Shown one piece after another: positions 45,417 through 56,437 of a DNA stretch of 64,000 bases. The stretch is from positions 310,001 through 374,000 of the forward strand of contig LATX02000199.1 in assembly GCA_001466705.2 (NCBI GenBank), read 5' to 3'. Each line of letters opens with the position of its first letter. Position 1 is the stretch's first letter. A program made the translations under genes and the position numbers. The stretch comes from Moniliophthora roreri (lineage: Eukaryota; Basidiomycota; Agaricomycetes; Agaricales; Marasmiaceae). The notes beneath the pieces were generated by a model. It ran no database searches and was not told where the DNA came from. It worked only from the letters and a program-made list of their open reading frames with translations.

Positions 45417-45495
45417 TACTGTAAGTAAAGTTACTATATCAAGATTCTGCCGGCCCCAATTCATCTTTTCCTCTGTCCTCATTTCAGTCGTTATC

Positions 45496-47824
45496 ATGCA
45501 TCGTCTACTCCGAAGAGCAAGATTTCCACTGCCTCCAGGTCCCAAACCTCTTCCTTTTATCGGCAAGTGTAAAGGGTCTGTGATTGAGCCAGCCCACTGA
45601 TTCTACGGCAAACAGGTAACCTCCTGGACGTGCCCAAAAGCTTCGAATGGGTAACTTTTGCTGCATGGAGCAAGCTATTTCGTGAGACGACGTGTATAAC
45701 ATCATGATCCTATGAACGTACTGATGCCACACCAGAAAGGGACATCGTATCCGTCAATGTTCTCGGTACCCCGATGATCATTTTGAACTCACCCCAAGCT
45801 GCATCGGACCTTTTCGAGAAAAGGTCGAACATTTACTCTAGTAGGTGATTATACATCCGCTTTCTTCCACCGTTGTCTATGCTGAACTTTGGGACGAAGA
45901 CCTACAGGCTTTTTAGTGATGTTGACCAAGCTGTGAGCACTAGTTTTGATACGGCTCGGTAGACATTCATTTCTACATCTAACCTTTAGGATGGGGTTCG
46001 CCATTATTGGAAAATCACTTATATGAAGGCTGAACAAGTTTGCCACTAGATGGAATCGCATTTTTATATTATTTCCATACGGAAAAGGGTTGGTCGAATC
46101 CCGAAAATTGACTCATCAAGGTACTACTCGGCTTCGCAGTATAGCGGATTTCGCTCAAGCGTGACTCGGACTGGCTCCTAGGATTCAACGCAAAAGATAC
46201 TTCTCAGTATAAACCTCCAATACGAAACTCCGTCCGGATTTTCCTGCAAAACTTGCTCAATGTACATGATTCTGCTATATCAAGAGAATTGGCTGAAATG
46301 TTACGGTAGTATGTGTGCTTTGCGGATTGTCACTAATGGACTTCCATCTGACTGTGTCCAGTATGCTAGGGACGATATCCTTATCGGTGATATACGGTAT
46401 ATCCGCGGAACCGATTGAAAAAGGAGATCCCTTTATTGCTACTGCGAACAGAGCTATGGATGGTTTCAATGCGGCGGCGATTCCGGGAAGATTCCTTGTC
46501 GTAAGCTCGTTATGGTAACTACCTCTGCTTCTTATGAATAACTTCTGATCCCAGGACTTTTTACCTGCACTCAAATACATTCCCTCATGGCTCCCTGGTG
46601 CTGGGTTCCGGACAAGAGCGAATATTTGGAGGGAAGATTTGACGCGGATGATCAATGACCCGTTCGATGCAACACAGCAAAGCATGGTGGGTCTTTTACT
46701 GCTTGCGCTAATGAATTTCTTAGTCCAGTTACTTAATAGAAAACGGGCGAACAACTTGCGCCATCCTTTGTATCTTATTGCATGGCGAACGAGGGTGAAG
46801 GGGAAGACAAAAAGAGCCTCGTGAAGCATGCAGCAGCATCTCTTCTCGTTGGTACGTTTAGCTTCCTTGACCTGCAAAGTCTATACACTCACCACAGATG
46901 CCTTATAGGTGGAACTGACACAACAGTAACAGCAATGCACTCGTTTTTTCTTGCAATGGTGTGCAATCCAGATGTTCAGGTCAAGGCCCAATGCGAACTA
47001 GATGCCGTCGTTGGCAGCGATCGGCTCCCCGACTATGAGGATTTGGACTCGCTGCCATACGTGCGAGCAGTCGTGCATGAAGTGCTACGGTATGAGGCCC
47101 TTCCAAATGGTTCTACTTGACAAACTCTGAAGTAGTCTGAGCACAGATGGCAGCCGGTGACGCCATTGGGTATGCAAAACCTATGTTTAATACTATGACA
47201 TCCTGATCTTCCTTTTAGGACCTCTGAGGTGTACGACTAATTATGATGTATATAGAGGCTATTACATTCCGAAGGGCTGCACAGTGGTGGCTAACGTATG
47301 GTTCGCATTCCATTTTAGCTTCGCTTCAGTGTTGCACAGGAACTCATCCGGATCGTAGGGCTTTCCTTCATGACGAGTCAACCTATGGTCCATATCCCGA
47401 AACTTTCAATCCAGATCGTTGGTTGACGGAGAGAGGCGATCTGAACCCGGACATACCAGAACCACTTGCTCAGTTCGGATACGGGCGAAGGTAGGCAGCA
47501 CAGCTTCCCACATTTTCAATATTCATTTGGCTTGATACAGGAAATGCCCCGGCGAGCACATCGCCATGACTATGCTCTACATAGGAGTCGCGTCAGTCCT
47601 CCACGCATTCCATATCAAGAAGGCGGTCGACGAGCGAGGAAACGAAGTTACCCCAACCCAAGAGTATCTGTCGATGTTTCAGAAGTAGGTAATAGTTTTC
47701 TACTGTTGCTATCCCTGTATGCTGACTCCCTTCTCGTAGTCGACCGGCAGATTTTTCATGTGTGGTCAAAATTCGTTCGCGAGCCCATGAGCAAGCCATA
47801 TGGGAAGCCACTGCGGTAGAGTGA
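45496..47824 (+). CDS. Cytochrome P450, copy 1
   Basis: Fifteen exons join in phase to about 500 residues (45496-45562, 45616-45681, 45736-45844, 45900-45932, 46050-46120, 46182-46308, 46362-46500, 46555-46686, 46740-46851, 46909-47089, 47147-47169, 47219-47300, 47359-47490, 47541-47684, 47740-47824). Motifs: proline hinge FPLPPGPKPLPFIGN, I-helix GGTDTTVTAMHSFF, E-x-x-R as EVLR, FNPDRW, and haem loop FGYGRRKCPGEH with the Cys ligand. Intron 1 has a GC donor. Such P450s oxidise small molecules at the ER membrane. Unlike its paralogue, the chosen start leaves no N-terminal membrane helix, only HRLLRRAR before the hinge. Either the anchor exon was lost or it lies upstream unseen. Family resemblance is to agaricomycete O-methylsterigmatocystin-oxidoreductase-like P450s. 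The substrate is unknown. Confidence 0.88.
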
Positions 47825-47971
47825 TAGCGAAGACATGATGACATTATGCCAAACAGATATTGTATAGCTCAATAGGATATCTGAGAAACACCCTCGAGTC
47901 CGAGTGCGAAACCTTGAACTGATATTCGTCGATACTGCTGATCAAGAATGAGACGCACAACAGCGACATCA

Positions 47972-50355
47972 TCACTCTGCTATTTCCCTCACAAGCCTCT
48001 CATGAACAGGCGAGCGGACTTCAATCCTGCACGGGAATTCCGCTGGTCGACTGGGTAGAACTCTATCATCAGCATCCTATGCTCGAGCTCAAAGAACATG
48101 AACCTCACTTCTGGAATGATGAAATATACGCTTGCGGGGGCGTAATTTCCTTCCCATCCTCGTCGATTGCTTTCCTAACGCTGAACGTATGAAGAACAGA
48201 CGCTATTCCCAGGTATAACGTGGCCATTGCTAGATGTTGACCAGGACATTGCCTACCAAGACAGAAGTCAGTGCGGTACCACATCGAGCAATAATGCAGC
48301 ACGTACCGTCTTCCATATCCAAATTGTGCAAATGGCCTTGGCATATCTTTCTCAGACTTCAAATTGCCCTCATCGGTCAGCCAACGGTCAGGATTGAAGA
48401 TTTCGCAATCTGAACCGTAAACATCACTATCGTGAAGGAATGCCCTAACGAGTCGCAGTATTAGCTCGTCGCAGAAGCGCGGCAAGTGCAACAGATACCG
48501 ACCATGCATTTGTCACTACTGTAGCGCCCTTGGGTATTCTGTAGCCCTTATACACATCTTCTTCGGTTGTGGCCCGTAGAGGTCCTGAGATGGAATTTTC
48601 GGCCGCAGTTCAAGATATTTCGGAAGGTTACGTACCGAGAGGCGTTACAGGTTGCCACCTATCCAAATAGCAATGTGAGCCTCTGTGCTCGCTCGGCGTA
48701 GAATACCTCACCTCAAAGTCTCATACACTACCGCTCTCACATACAATAACGCCTCAACGTCCTCATAATCGGGAAGCCTTTCACTCCCCACAACCCTATC
48801 AAGTTCACAATGCGCCTTCTTCTGAACGTCTGGGTAACAAACCATGGCGAGGAAGAACGTGTGTAGAGCTGTTACTACGGTGTCTGTCCCGCCTGGATTC
48901 AACCTCAGTTTCGCGTTTGCATTGTGAAGATTGGGAATAAACGTACCGGCGAACAAGCTCCCAGCAACAAACTTGAGAAAATGCAGCTTTTCGGCGCTGG
49001 TATCCCCCGAGAGCTTCTCCAGGCAACGGGATAGGAATGAGGGTGAGACGTGTTCGCCGGATATCTGCCATGCTCCACTTTCAGCAGCGAGAAGTAAAAT
49101 TCGGAGAAACTCACAATCTTGCGCTGCACCGCCTCAAACGGCCCGTCTACCATACGCATCAGATCCTGCTTCCATGTTTGTGCTTTCCTCTGGAACCCAG
49201 CACCAGGGAGCCAAGACGGGATGTATCTTAGCAGCGGAATCCAGTCCTGCCAGTTCATTAAACGATAGTCCGGTTGAGTACCGAAACTGGCATGTACACA
49301 CAACGGCAAACTTTCCCGGAATAACAGCGGCGGTAAACCCTATTGTGGCTCTATTCGCTGCCGCAATGAAAGGGTCTTCTGTTCCTTCCGCTGTAATACC
49401 GTATATCGTGGATAGGCAGATGGTGCCTAGCAAGCTGCAACCATCCTTGAGTACGAAAGACGTTCCTCGCAGAAGCACGACTTACTACTTCAAAAGGTCA
49501 ACCAATTCTCCAGATATCGTCCCTCCATTCGTTTTGAGAAGATTGAACAAGAGCATCCGAACACTTTTCTGTATTTGTGGTCTGTAGCGGGACGTATCTT
49601 TCGCGCTGAGTTCTGGCATGACAGTCAGAAAGCAAAGAAACGAACACAAGGGATCGAGACTTTACCTTGATGAACGAGTTTCCGGCTTTCGGTGACCTCC
49701 TTCCCATACGGCTTGAATATGAAGATGTTCTTCCAGCTGCAGAGGCCGCGGATGAGCTTGGCCTGGAGGCATTTAATTTCAGGAAGACAAACCCGATCCT
49801 GAAACGAATGTCAGTGAGAACAACCTGCGGCCCACGCGGAACAAGCACTCACAGTTCCGTTAACATAACTGCAAACCCCGTCGGCCTGTCATCTCATTGA
49901 GCTCCTGACTAAAGAGGTCATACTAAACAGCATGCTCACCTACTGGAATACACGCTTGATCTCTTTTCCAACAGATCTGAAGCGAGCTGCGGTGAATTCA
50001 AGATTATCATCGGCGAACCAAAGACGTTGATAGATAGAATATCGCTCTCTGTTGATAGTAGCGACTTCAGCCTCAACTGGTAGAGATAAAAGTGGACCTG
50101 AACTCACGATACAACTGGCTCCATTCCGCGTAAGTTTTCCATTCAAAGCTTTGTGGGACATCTAGAAGATTCCCTAGAGCATATTTCAGATAAAGACGCA
50201 TAAATGGGCGTAAGATTGTACCACTAACCGATCAAGGGGAGAGGTTTGGGTCCTGGAGGCAGCAAGTTTCGAGCCTTCTGGCTACGACTGCGTACCAAGA
50301 GCAAGGCGACGAGTAACAAGAGGCAAAGGGAGATGAGGTGCAATTGGGAAGGCAT
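47972..50355 (-). CDS. Cytochrome P450, copy 2, tail-to-tail with copy 1
   Basis: Fifteen minus-strand exons join to about 520 residues: 50229-50355, 50108-50173, 49940-50048, 49853-49885, 49666-49736, 49486-49612, 49302-49434, 49115-49246, 48947-49064, 48712-48892, 48636-48658, 48503-48584, 48307-48444, 48109-48252, 47972-48050. The start gives a membrane anchor (QLHLISLCLLLLVALLLVRS) and then LLPPGPKPLPLIG. Further motifs are GGTDTVVTALHTFF, ETLR, FNPDRW and FGYGRRQCPGQH. Exon number, phases and most exon lengths equal those of copy 1, showing one duplication. The two genes end 147 bases apart. It looks intact. Enzyme class and substrate uncertainty are the same as for copy 1. Confidence 0.9.
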
Positions 50356-50383
50356 TAACTCCGATGAAATTCATGTTGAAAAG

Positions 50384-50394
50384 TTTTATATATA
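50384..50394 (-). promoter_or_regulatory. TATA box of the second P450 gene
   Basis: On the minus strand TATATATAAAA lies about 29 bases upstream of the ATG at 50355, consistent with a short 5' leader. Confidence 0.6.
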
Positions 50395-51032
50395 GTTGGT
50401 CGAGCCAACCAAATCAACATTAACCTGAAGGGTGCAATGGACGCCTGACACGGCAGGAAGAACCCGAGTGATAAGTGATATACAAGAGCCCTGATGGCGA
50501 TCGTGTTCTTGATTGCAGCTGCAACGGCACCGAGGGAGCATTCCGAATGGAAGAACGAAATCAATTGCAAAGATCACCACGAGGCATTCACGGGCCCTGA
50601 ACTCTGAAGTCAACAATCCAGAACATCTCGTGCATATGCCGGCTCATGAGGGGTGTCGTGAAAGTCAACCAAAGGCCACCGCTGAACGAATTTCCGAGGG
50701 TACTGAAGAGAACCCAGGAAGCATAAGCGTCAATGGCGGTATCAAAGGCAAGTGAAACTCACTGTGGTTTAATATCTGACAGCTTTAATTCCCATTCAAA
50801 CCCCTCCCATGTTCCATTTTCCGTCTTCGGTGACCGTTCTAACCCATGACAGCATGTCCCTAGTGGAATTAGGTCACGAGCTGCCGCAAAGACTTTGAGA
50901 TGTCATATAACCGTGACGGGCGTTCATGACCGTACTACCACCTGTGAATGCAAGAATGGTTAGGATGCGATACAAACTCCTTAACGAGTATACGGACCGG
51001 AGTCACAAATACGGAGCTATTGGAAGAGAATC

Positions 51033-51206
51033 ATGATGGTAGAAGCTATAGCTCGACAAGCGTTGGGCGTCTTGGTGTGTTTTGTTGGCGCTTCATGTGC
51101 CGTAGCTTCTATTTGGGCATGGTATCTGCATCCCAGGACCTCGATGATGAGAAGGCGCCTAAGGTCTATGAGTAAAATTATTCAGGAAACGCACCACGTG
51201 CTGTGA
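51033..51206 (+). CDS. Possible 57-residue membrane peptide
   Basis: An ATG-ATG start opens a 57-codon frame with one hydrophobic helix (LGVLVCFVGASCAVASIWAW) followed by an Arg-rich stretch (RTSMMRRRLRS). The composition fits a single-pass membrane peptide. There is no homology I recognise and no promoter signal. Chance is a serious alternative at this length. Confidence 0.2.
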   Translation: MMVEAIARQALGVLVCFVGASCAVASIWAWYLHPRTSMMRRRLRSMSKIIQETHHVL

Positions 51207-51539
51207 TTCCTTCTGAATAACACCGAACACTTCATTTCTTCATTCATTACACGAGCTCTCTGGTTCTTCAACAAAAGCCTAACAAAGCTGTGGGTTCTTG
51301 TAGTGTTACAGGTCTTCTGAACAAGAAGCCAAGCCACGTTGTTTCGAATGAGCAGCGAAAACGAGGATTCGAAAGTTTCCGACCCGGCAGTCATTTCATT
51401 TCCGCATCACTTTGGAGTAAAGATATGCCAACAAGCTTGACATGAATACTTCCTGAAGATCGCGAGTCGACTTCTGAAGTGAAAGTGACTCAGTGACAAC
51501 AACGCGAACCTCAAGTAAGAGACTTACAATTCCGTGGTT

Positions 51540-51972
51540 CCACTCACATAACCGCAAATTCGTCGGCCTGTTCACCCACATGAGGTCTCGATCAAAAAAG
51601 GATGCTGGAGTATGTGTTCGACATCTTCTCCCACAAATCCTAAGCGAGCTGCGGCCATCCGTGTACGCAACGGATTAATGGACGTGATGTCGCTTCCTAT
51701 CAGTAGCGTCAGAAATCAAGACCGTGAGGTAAAGAGAAGAAATGCGACTCACGCATGCTTCATTCCGGGTAAGCTTTCAATTCAAAGCCTTGAGGTACGT
51801 CATGGGAGTTCCCTGGAGAAAATCTTATATTAGGCAGCGTAAAGGAACGTGTAATGAGTCGACCTGCCATCCTATAGAAGATTTCCAAGTCTCGTGGGAT
51901 CCGGGGAAGTGAATTTTGGCCTCCTGTGCGTCTTTCGCAAAGGGGTGCAAGGAGATACGGCTGGTAGAGCAT
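51540..51972 (-). pseudogene. Relic of a third P450, N-terminal exons
   Basis: The minus strand carries diverged copies of exons 1-4 of the neighbouring P450. These are an ATG at 51972, the LPPGPKP region now reading SLPRIPRD, an exon with GNSHDVPQGFELKAYPE in which the family's W codon is TGA, a degenerate third exon (AARLG-like) and the exon-4 block around 51540-51565. Splice sites are partly kept. No further exons follow. It is a dead, truncated paralogue in the same orientation as copy 2. Confidence 0.65.
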
Positions 51973-53940
51973 CGATGCTAGTGAACACAGCTCAGGCTAC
52001 AATGGGAGGAAGCCGAGTGATACCATGACTGGCACGGTGTATAATCGGCTCTGACCGCGCGTGCAATGTCGTTCAAGGGTGCGCAGATACCTCCAGAGAA
52101 AGAAACATCCAGCTGAAAGTAGGTAAACGAGATTATGACGAAGCACTCGCACTGCGCAGGGAGCTTCTTCACCGTGCCAAGCCCCGACCAACTTTGCCGA
52201 CTAGGAGCTTTTCCACGCTAACCTGCCCTTGCGCTAACCGAAAGGCTATCACGTTTCTCGCACTGAAGGCAATACTAAGTTGATGAACATCATATGGGAA
52301 CGAGGTGGGAAGAATAGCTTACTGTGTCAGTAGTAATCCTCGAAAAGTTGGATCTCCATTGAAACCCCTCGGACTTGCAGTTACGCATCTTCGCTACCTA
52401 ATCGAACACTGTGATCTAGGCGGATTCCGGAACTGTCGACTGCCTATTGAGTGGTAAGGCCCATTATGACTTGCCAATCGTTGAGAAGATCTGAATGAAT
52501 GCCGTTCTGAAACGATTGTCTTTCATGGCAATGTCTATGAAAAAATAGAGCCAATAGCCTTTAAGCACCAGCACACGATCCAGAAAAGGTCGTACGAACG
52601 AGGCGACATTTTTAAAATTTGATATGTATACGCCGTATGTCGACGATCCTTCCGCAACATTGTTGACTCGTGTTGCATAGACTGGTTTGATTTTCAACCG
52701 AGTTCAATTTCTGGGACGCGTCGTGCTGTCTTCGTTCCGGATACTAATCTTGCTGGGCAGGCGAAAAGGATATGAGAAGAAGCAATGAAATCAGCGGAAG
52801 ACGACGCACCTGGGAAAGCCGTCTTTACTCACACAGAAGATAAGTCGTTCTGTGTATAGTAAGAAAACAGAGAAAAATCCTTCCGTTTCTTCCATCCAAT
52901 GCACATGCCTGTATCCCGCATCCGACGATCCTCATCGCAGTAAAAATTGAAGGATCCTGGTGAGTTAAAGATAGAAATTGTCATTCGAGAAATGGAGTTG
53001 GGCCGTCTAATGCCTTTCAAAGGCAAATGAGTCTGCGGAACAGGGTGACGATGGTGAGAAAGAGCGTTTCTCGGGTGTCACAACACCGCTCACAATTATT
53101 AATATTTCTCCTTTCCCGCGAGTCGCAATGACCGACATAAGTACCACACCAATTACAGATGACGAACAAATACGACGAGGAAACTTTCAGGATTTTCTTA
53201 CCAAAGTAACTCTGAACTCTGAAATCTCGAACCGCAAACGACGTTATCGAAGATCTTCGTCCTGTATTCGTGTAATAGGCCGAACCTAGGCCTGTCGAAC
53301 TGGGTTTACATTTTAGGGATTTGATGTGTCAAATGTGATGACACAATTGCAAGCCCAATTTCCTTCGACAGTGAATTTTTCGAGCTCTTCGGACTATACA
53401 GCGACTAAAATACACAAATATGTTTAGGATTGATACATGCACTCTTCTATTGACCCATAGATGTATAATTCAGACCCCAAATGCCCAAAACACAGTATCA
53501 CAACACACCTGTATATATTCATCAGACCTGGGCCATTAACACCAAAGATATAACATCCAACTTCATAAGTTGACTCCCAGGGCAGTCAAATCTAGATCTG
53601 AGGCTGCATAGACGGGATATGCTTGATGAGAAAGGCTGAACATGGAGGGAAAGGAAAATGGTAGGACTGGCTGACGAGAAAGAGATGACAGATGACGTGA
53701 AAAAAGATGACATGGTCAACCATAAAAGGATTGTTGAGAGCCAATTCAAACCCAGATCGACAGGTCCCTAGTACTAAGCTTGCTGAGTATCATTCATGAA
53801 TCGGTAAGCCAGACCTATGTAACCTGGGGGTGTTCTGTCTTTACTAAGTTGTTTAATCTGAATTACTTGAACAGATTTTTAGATGATTCGGTAATCAACC
53901 GCCACCCCAGAGGTTCGATAACCAAAGATCAGAATCAGAC

Positions 53941-54594
53941 ATCCCGTTTTGTGATGTTGCGGGCTGGGCTCAAGCCCTGATACCCAGCCTGACTGAGCCT
54001 AGGGCTCATGGTACCCGACCCAGCCCTATGGAGGGCTTTGCAGGGCTGAAGGCTCGGGCTCACATCTCAGAAAGCCCAAGCCCTGGGCTTGAGCCCGGGC
54101 TTGTCAGTATATGCGCCACCCGTGAAGAAGTGCAGAATTTTTGGCACTAACCATGGCTATGACATCCGAGATTCTGCCTTGGAAGATGTAGTGCATGTGA
54201 TTCAAATTTTCCGGTTCGAAACTCTGGATAAGACCTGTTTTGGAAGGTTCTCACGCATAGGTATTTTCTTTCGGTTACTTCGCGCAATGCCTTCGATGCG
54301 TAGGAAATCCACTCAAACAACTGGTAATGTTGCCTTCACTGCTTATACAAGTTAAATGATAGATATTTAGTTCTTACAGGATCTCATTTATGCATCCTGA
54401 GCCAATCTAACCACCCTGATGTGTAAATTGATTTCTGGTTAGCAAGCCCGGGCTGAGCCCGAGCCCTGCCTAAGGCTTGGGCTTTACAGGGCTCAGGGCG
54501 CGGGCTCAACGTTCGACAAGCCCAAGCCCTCTGAAGCCCTGCCCTGCCCCAGGGTATTGAGCCCGGCCCGGCCCGCAACATCACTAATCCCGTT
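53941..54594. mobile_element. hAT-like non-autonomous transposon
   Basis: The 8-base direct repeat ATCCCGTT occurs at 53941-53948 and 54587-54594. Between them the element (53949-54586, 638 bp) ends in TAGTGATGTTGCGGGC on one side and its near complement (left end TTGTGATGTTGCGGGC) on the other. Inverted repeats of GGGCT/AGCCC-rich sequence extend for roughly 150 bases. An 8-base target duplication and ends starting TAGTGATG are known for hAT elements. The interior has only short frames and no transposase. It sits about 110 bases upstream of the NmrA-like gene. Confidence 0.75.
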
Positions 54595-54706
54595 TTTCTG
54601 GGTGATGTCGACAAGATGCCAAAGCTACAAGTTTCAACTTCGGTAGCCTTCCGAAGTATTAGATAAAACCACCTCCCCTCTGACTGCGTCGATACCAACA
54701 CCAATC

Positions 54707-55710
54707 ATGTCCGACCAGCCATACAAAACCTTTGCCATTGTCGGTGCCAGCGGGTATATTGGCTCATACATCCTAAACGCCTTCATCTCACGCGGTATCC
54801 ACCCACTCATTCTTAGCCGCGTATCTTCGTCATACGTTCCCCCCGAGCCCTTTGCAAAGGTCGATTTTAACAATGTCGACGCCGTTCCAGACATCCTGAG
54901 CCAGCATCACATCGACGTCCTGATCTCGGTCGTGGGCACCGAAGCACTCGATTCGCAGCGCTCGTTAGCGGATGCTGCTAAAAAGGGTGGGGTGAAGCTT
55001 TTTGTGGCTTCCGAGTTTGGCTTCGTATCAGAAGGAATCCATGGGTTGGATTCTGAGGATCAAACGACGCCCCACGCGTGTAAGGATCGGGTTGTTGGTG
55101 TGTGCTCTTTTTCCATTTCTTCCTCCATTCTTGTTGATGTTGCTTTCAGACTACCTTCGACAGATTGGCTTACCATACACCCGATTCTTCGTAAGTTTTT
55201 CCTTACCACTCTTAACTACTGGTGCTGAAGGCCACGAACAGGTCGCCGCCTTCGTTAAATGGGCCAACTGGCTCACCGGTGTCGATGAAAACGGTAAAGT
55301 AAACATCGTTGGAGAAGGGGAAACGCCAATGGGTTGGACTCACGAGGACGACATTGGTGGTATGTTCATCTCACTTCCTCCTTCTATACCACCTCAATCT
55401 CTTATCCTCAGGCTTCGTCGCATACACACTCTCGACCCTTTCCCCAGCTCAACTCCACAATCGTTCATTCCGCATCGAGGGTGACAGTCTTTCCCTTGTG
55501 GATCTTGCAAAGCGCATGAACAAGGAGGTAGCATACGTGGATCAGATACCTGGTGGTCCGTTCAACGAAGTCAAGAATCAGCTTGGTCGGCTCGCTGAGA
55601 GCGGGAAAGGCAGTTCGAAGTGGGACTACGCTTTGGGCGCGCCAAGGGCTAAATTGGATAATGGCATGTGGGAAGGGCATATTTGGAAGAAGATGGGAGA
55701 CTCGGTATGA
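54707..55710 (+). CDS. NmrA / isoflavone-reductase-like NAD(P)-binding protein
   Basis: Four exons (54707-55097, 55150-55190, 55242-55359, 55412-55710) join in phase to about 282 residues. The N-terminal dinucleotide motif is FAIVGASGYIGSYI, followed by VLISVVGTEAL and a KLFVASEFGF block, all typical of NmrA-like atypical short-chain reductases. The C-terminal part GWTHEDDIGGFVAYTLSTL supports the same family. These proteins are cytosolic reductases of small phenolic or quinone-type substrates, or NADP sensors. Which one applies cannot be told. The short exon 2 (YLRQIGLPYTRFF) is conserved in the family. The gene looks intact. Its promoter space is short because the hAT-like element ends about 110 bases upstream. 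Confidence 0.85.
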
Positions 55711-56437
55711 TATTGGGAACCCCCGCAAGTATTATTGACTCTTTGGCGCAATACAAGTTACATGTTTTAGCGACACAGTACCAGGCGATCGGGTACCCGC
55801 CCACATAAAGTCGTACACCGATCTGTAATTATCAACAAACACCGGGCACGAACATTGCTGCACCAGCGAACACCAAGGTACTGCACTACCCACCTGGCTC
55901 TGGAAGCTCTGCACCTTATCCCTGCTGAACAATTCCTCCTCTTCACATCCGACATTCTCAGTCGCCAGCTACCCTGTAGTTCACGCTACGACAGAAGACC
56001 CTGGACAGTGAAATGCAGCGTCCTCAGATTGGGAACCGAGCGCGTCAATACCTTGTCGAATTCAGCCGTATCTCCGGGAAGCCGAGGTATCTTCAACGAT
56101 GAAAGATGTGTGTGGCGGTTCGAAAAAGATAGAACGGTCGAGAAGATGCCGCTCTTGGAATCGAAATCTTCGTCGTCGATACACAGCCCTAGCTCCTTCG
56201 AATAAGGCGCCGGACCATTCGAAAGGTCGAACATTCCGGAAATCTCTGGATCCCGTCCTACAGCCAGTTGAGCTCGTGATATCCAAGTCTTAGAACTCAA
56301 TGGACTAACTGTAAGTACCAAGATCCCCCAGCAATCGCAATTTCAAGCTCAACTCAGTAAAAAGTACAGAACCTCTCCCATAGTCTGTCTACCCATTACC
56401 TACAATCCATACAAAATGAGTGTGCTAATTGCCCGAA
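55711..56437. other. Intergenic with weak minus-strand frame
   Basis: A minus-strand frame (55986-56321) ends in SVPNLRTLHFTVQGLLS, faintly like the leucine-rich part of F-box proteins. No start or F-box was found, and a plus-strand frame overlaps it. I do not support a gene here. Confidence 0.3.

Larger units (their letters stand above)
50395..53940. other. Flank with P450 relic, otherwise no gene
   Basis: Apart from the P450 relic (51540-51972) and a tiny membrane-type frame (51033-51206), listed separately, I see no gene. The minus-strand frame at 52464-52697 has no recognised motif. Confidence 0.4.

Noticed and set aside
45849..46061. Minus-strand frame in the first P450 gene and apparent out-of-frame exon 4
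   Set aside because: With donor AG|GTGATT at 45845 the fourth exon joins in phase, so no lesion is needed.
48931..49587. 218-codon plus-strand frame
   Set aside because: Antisense to exons of the second P450, whose splice structure is fully supported.
53941..54594. GGGCT-rich stretch as a GC-rich coding repeat or CRISPR-like array
   Set aside because: The repeats are inverted, not regularly spaced direct repeats, and are explained by transposon ends with a target duplication.
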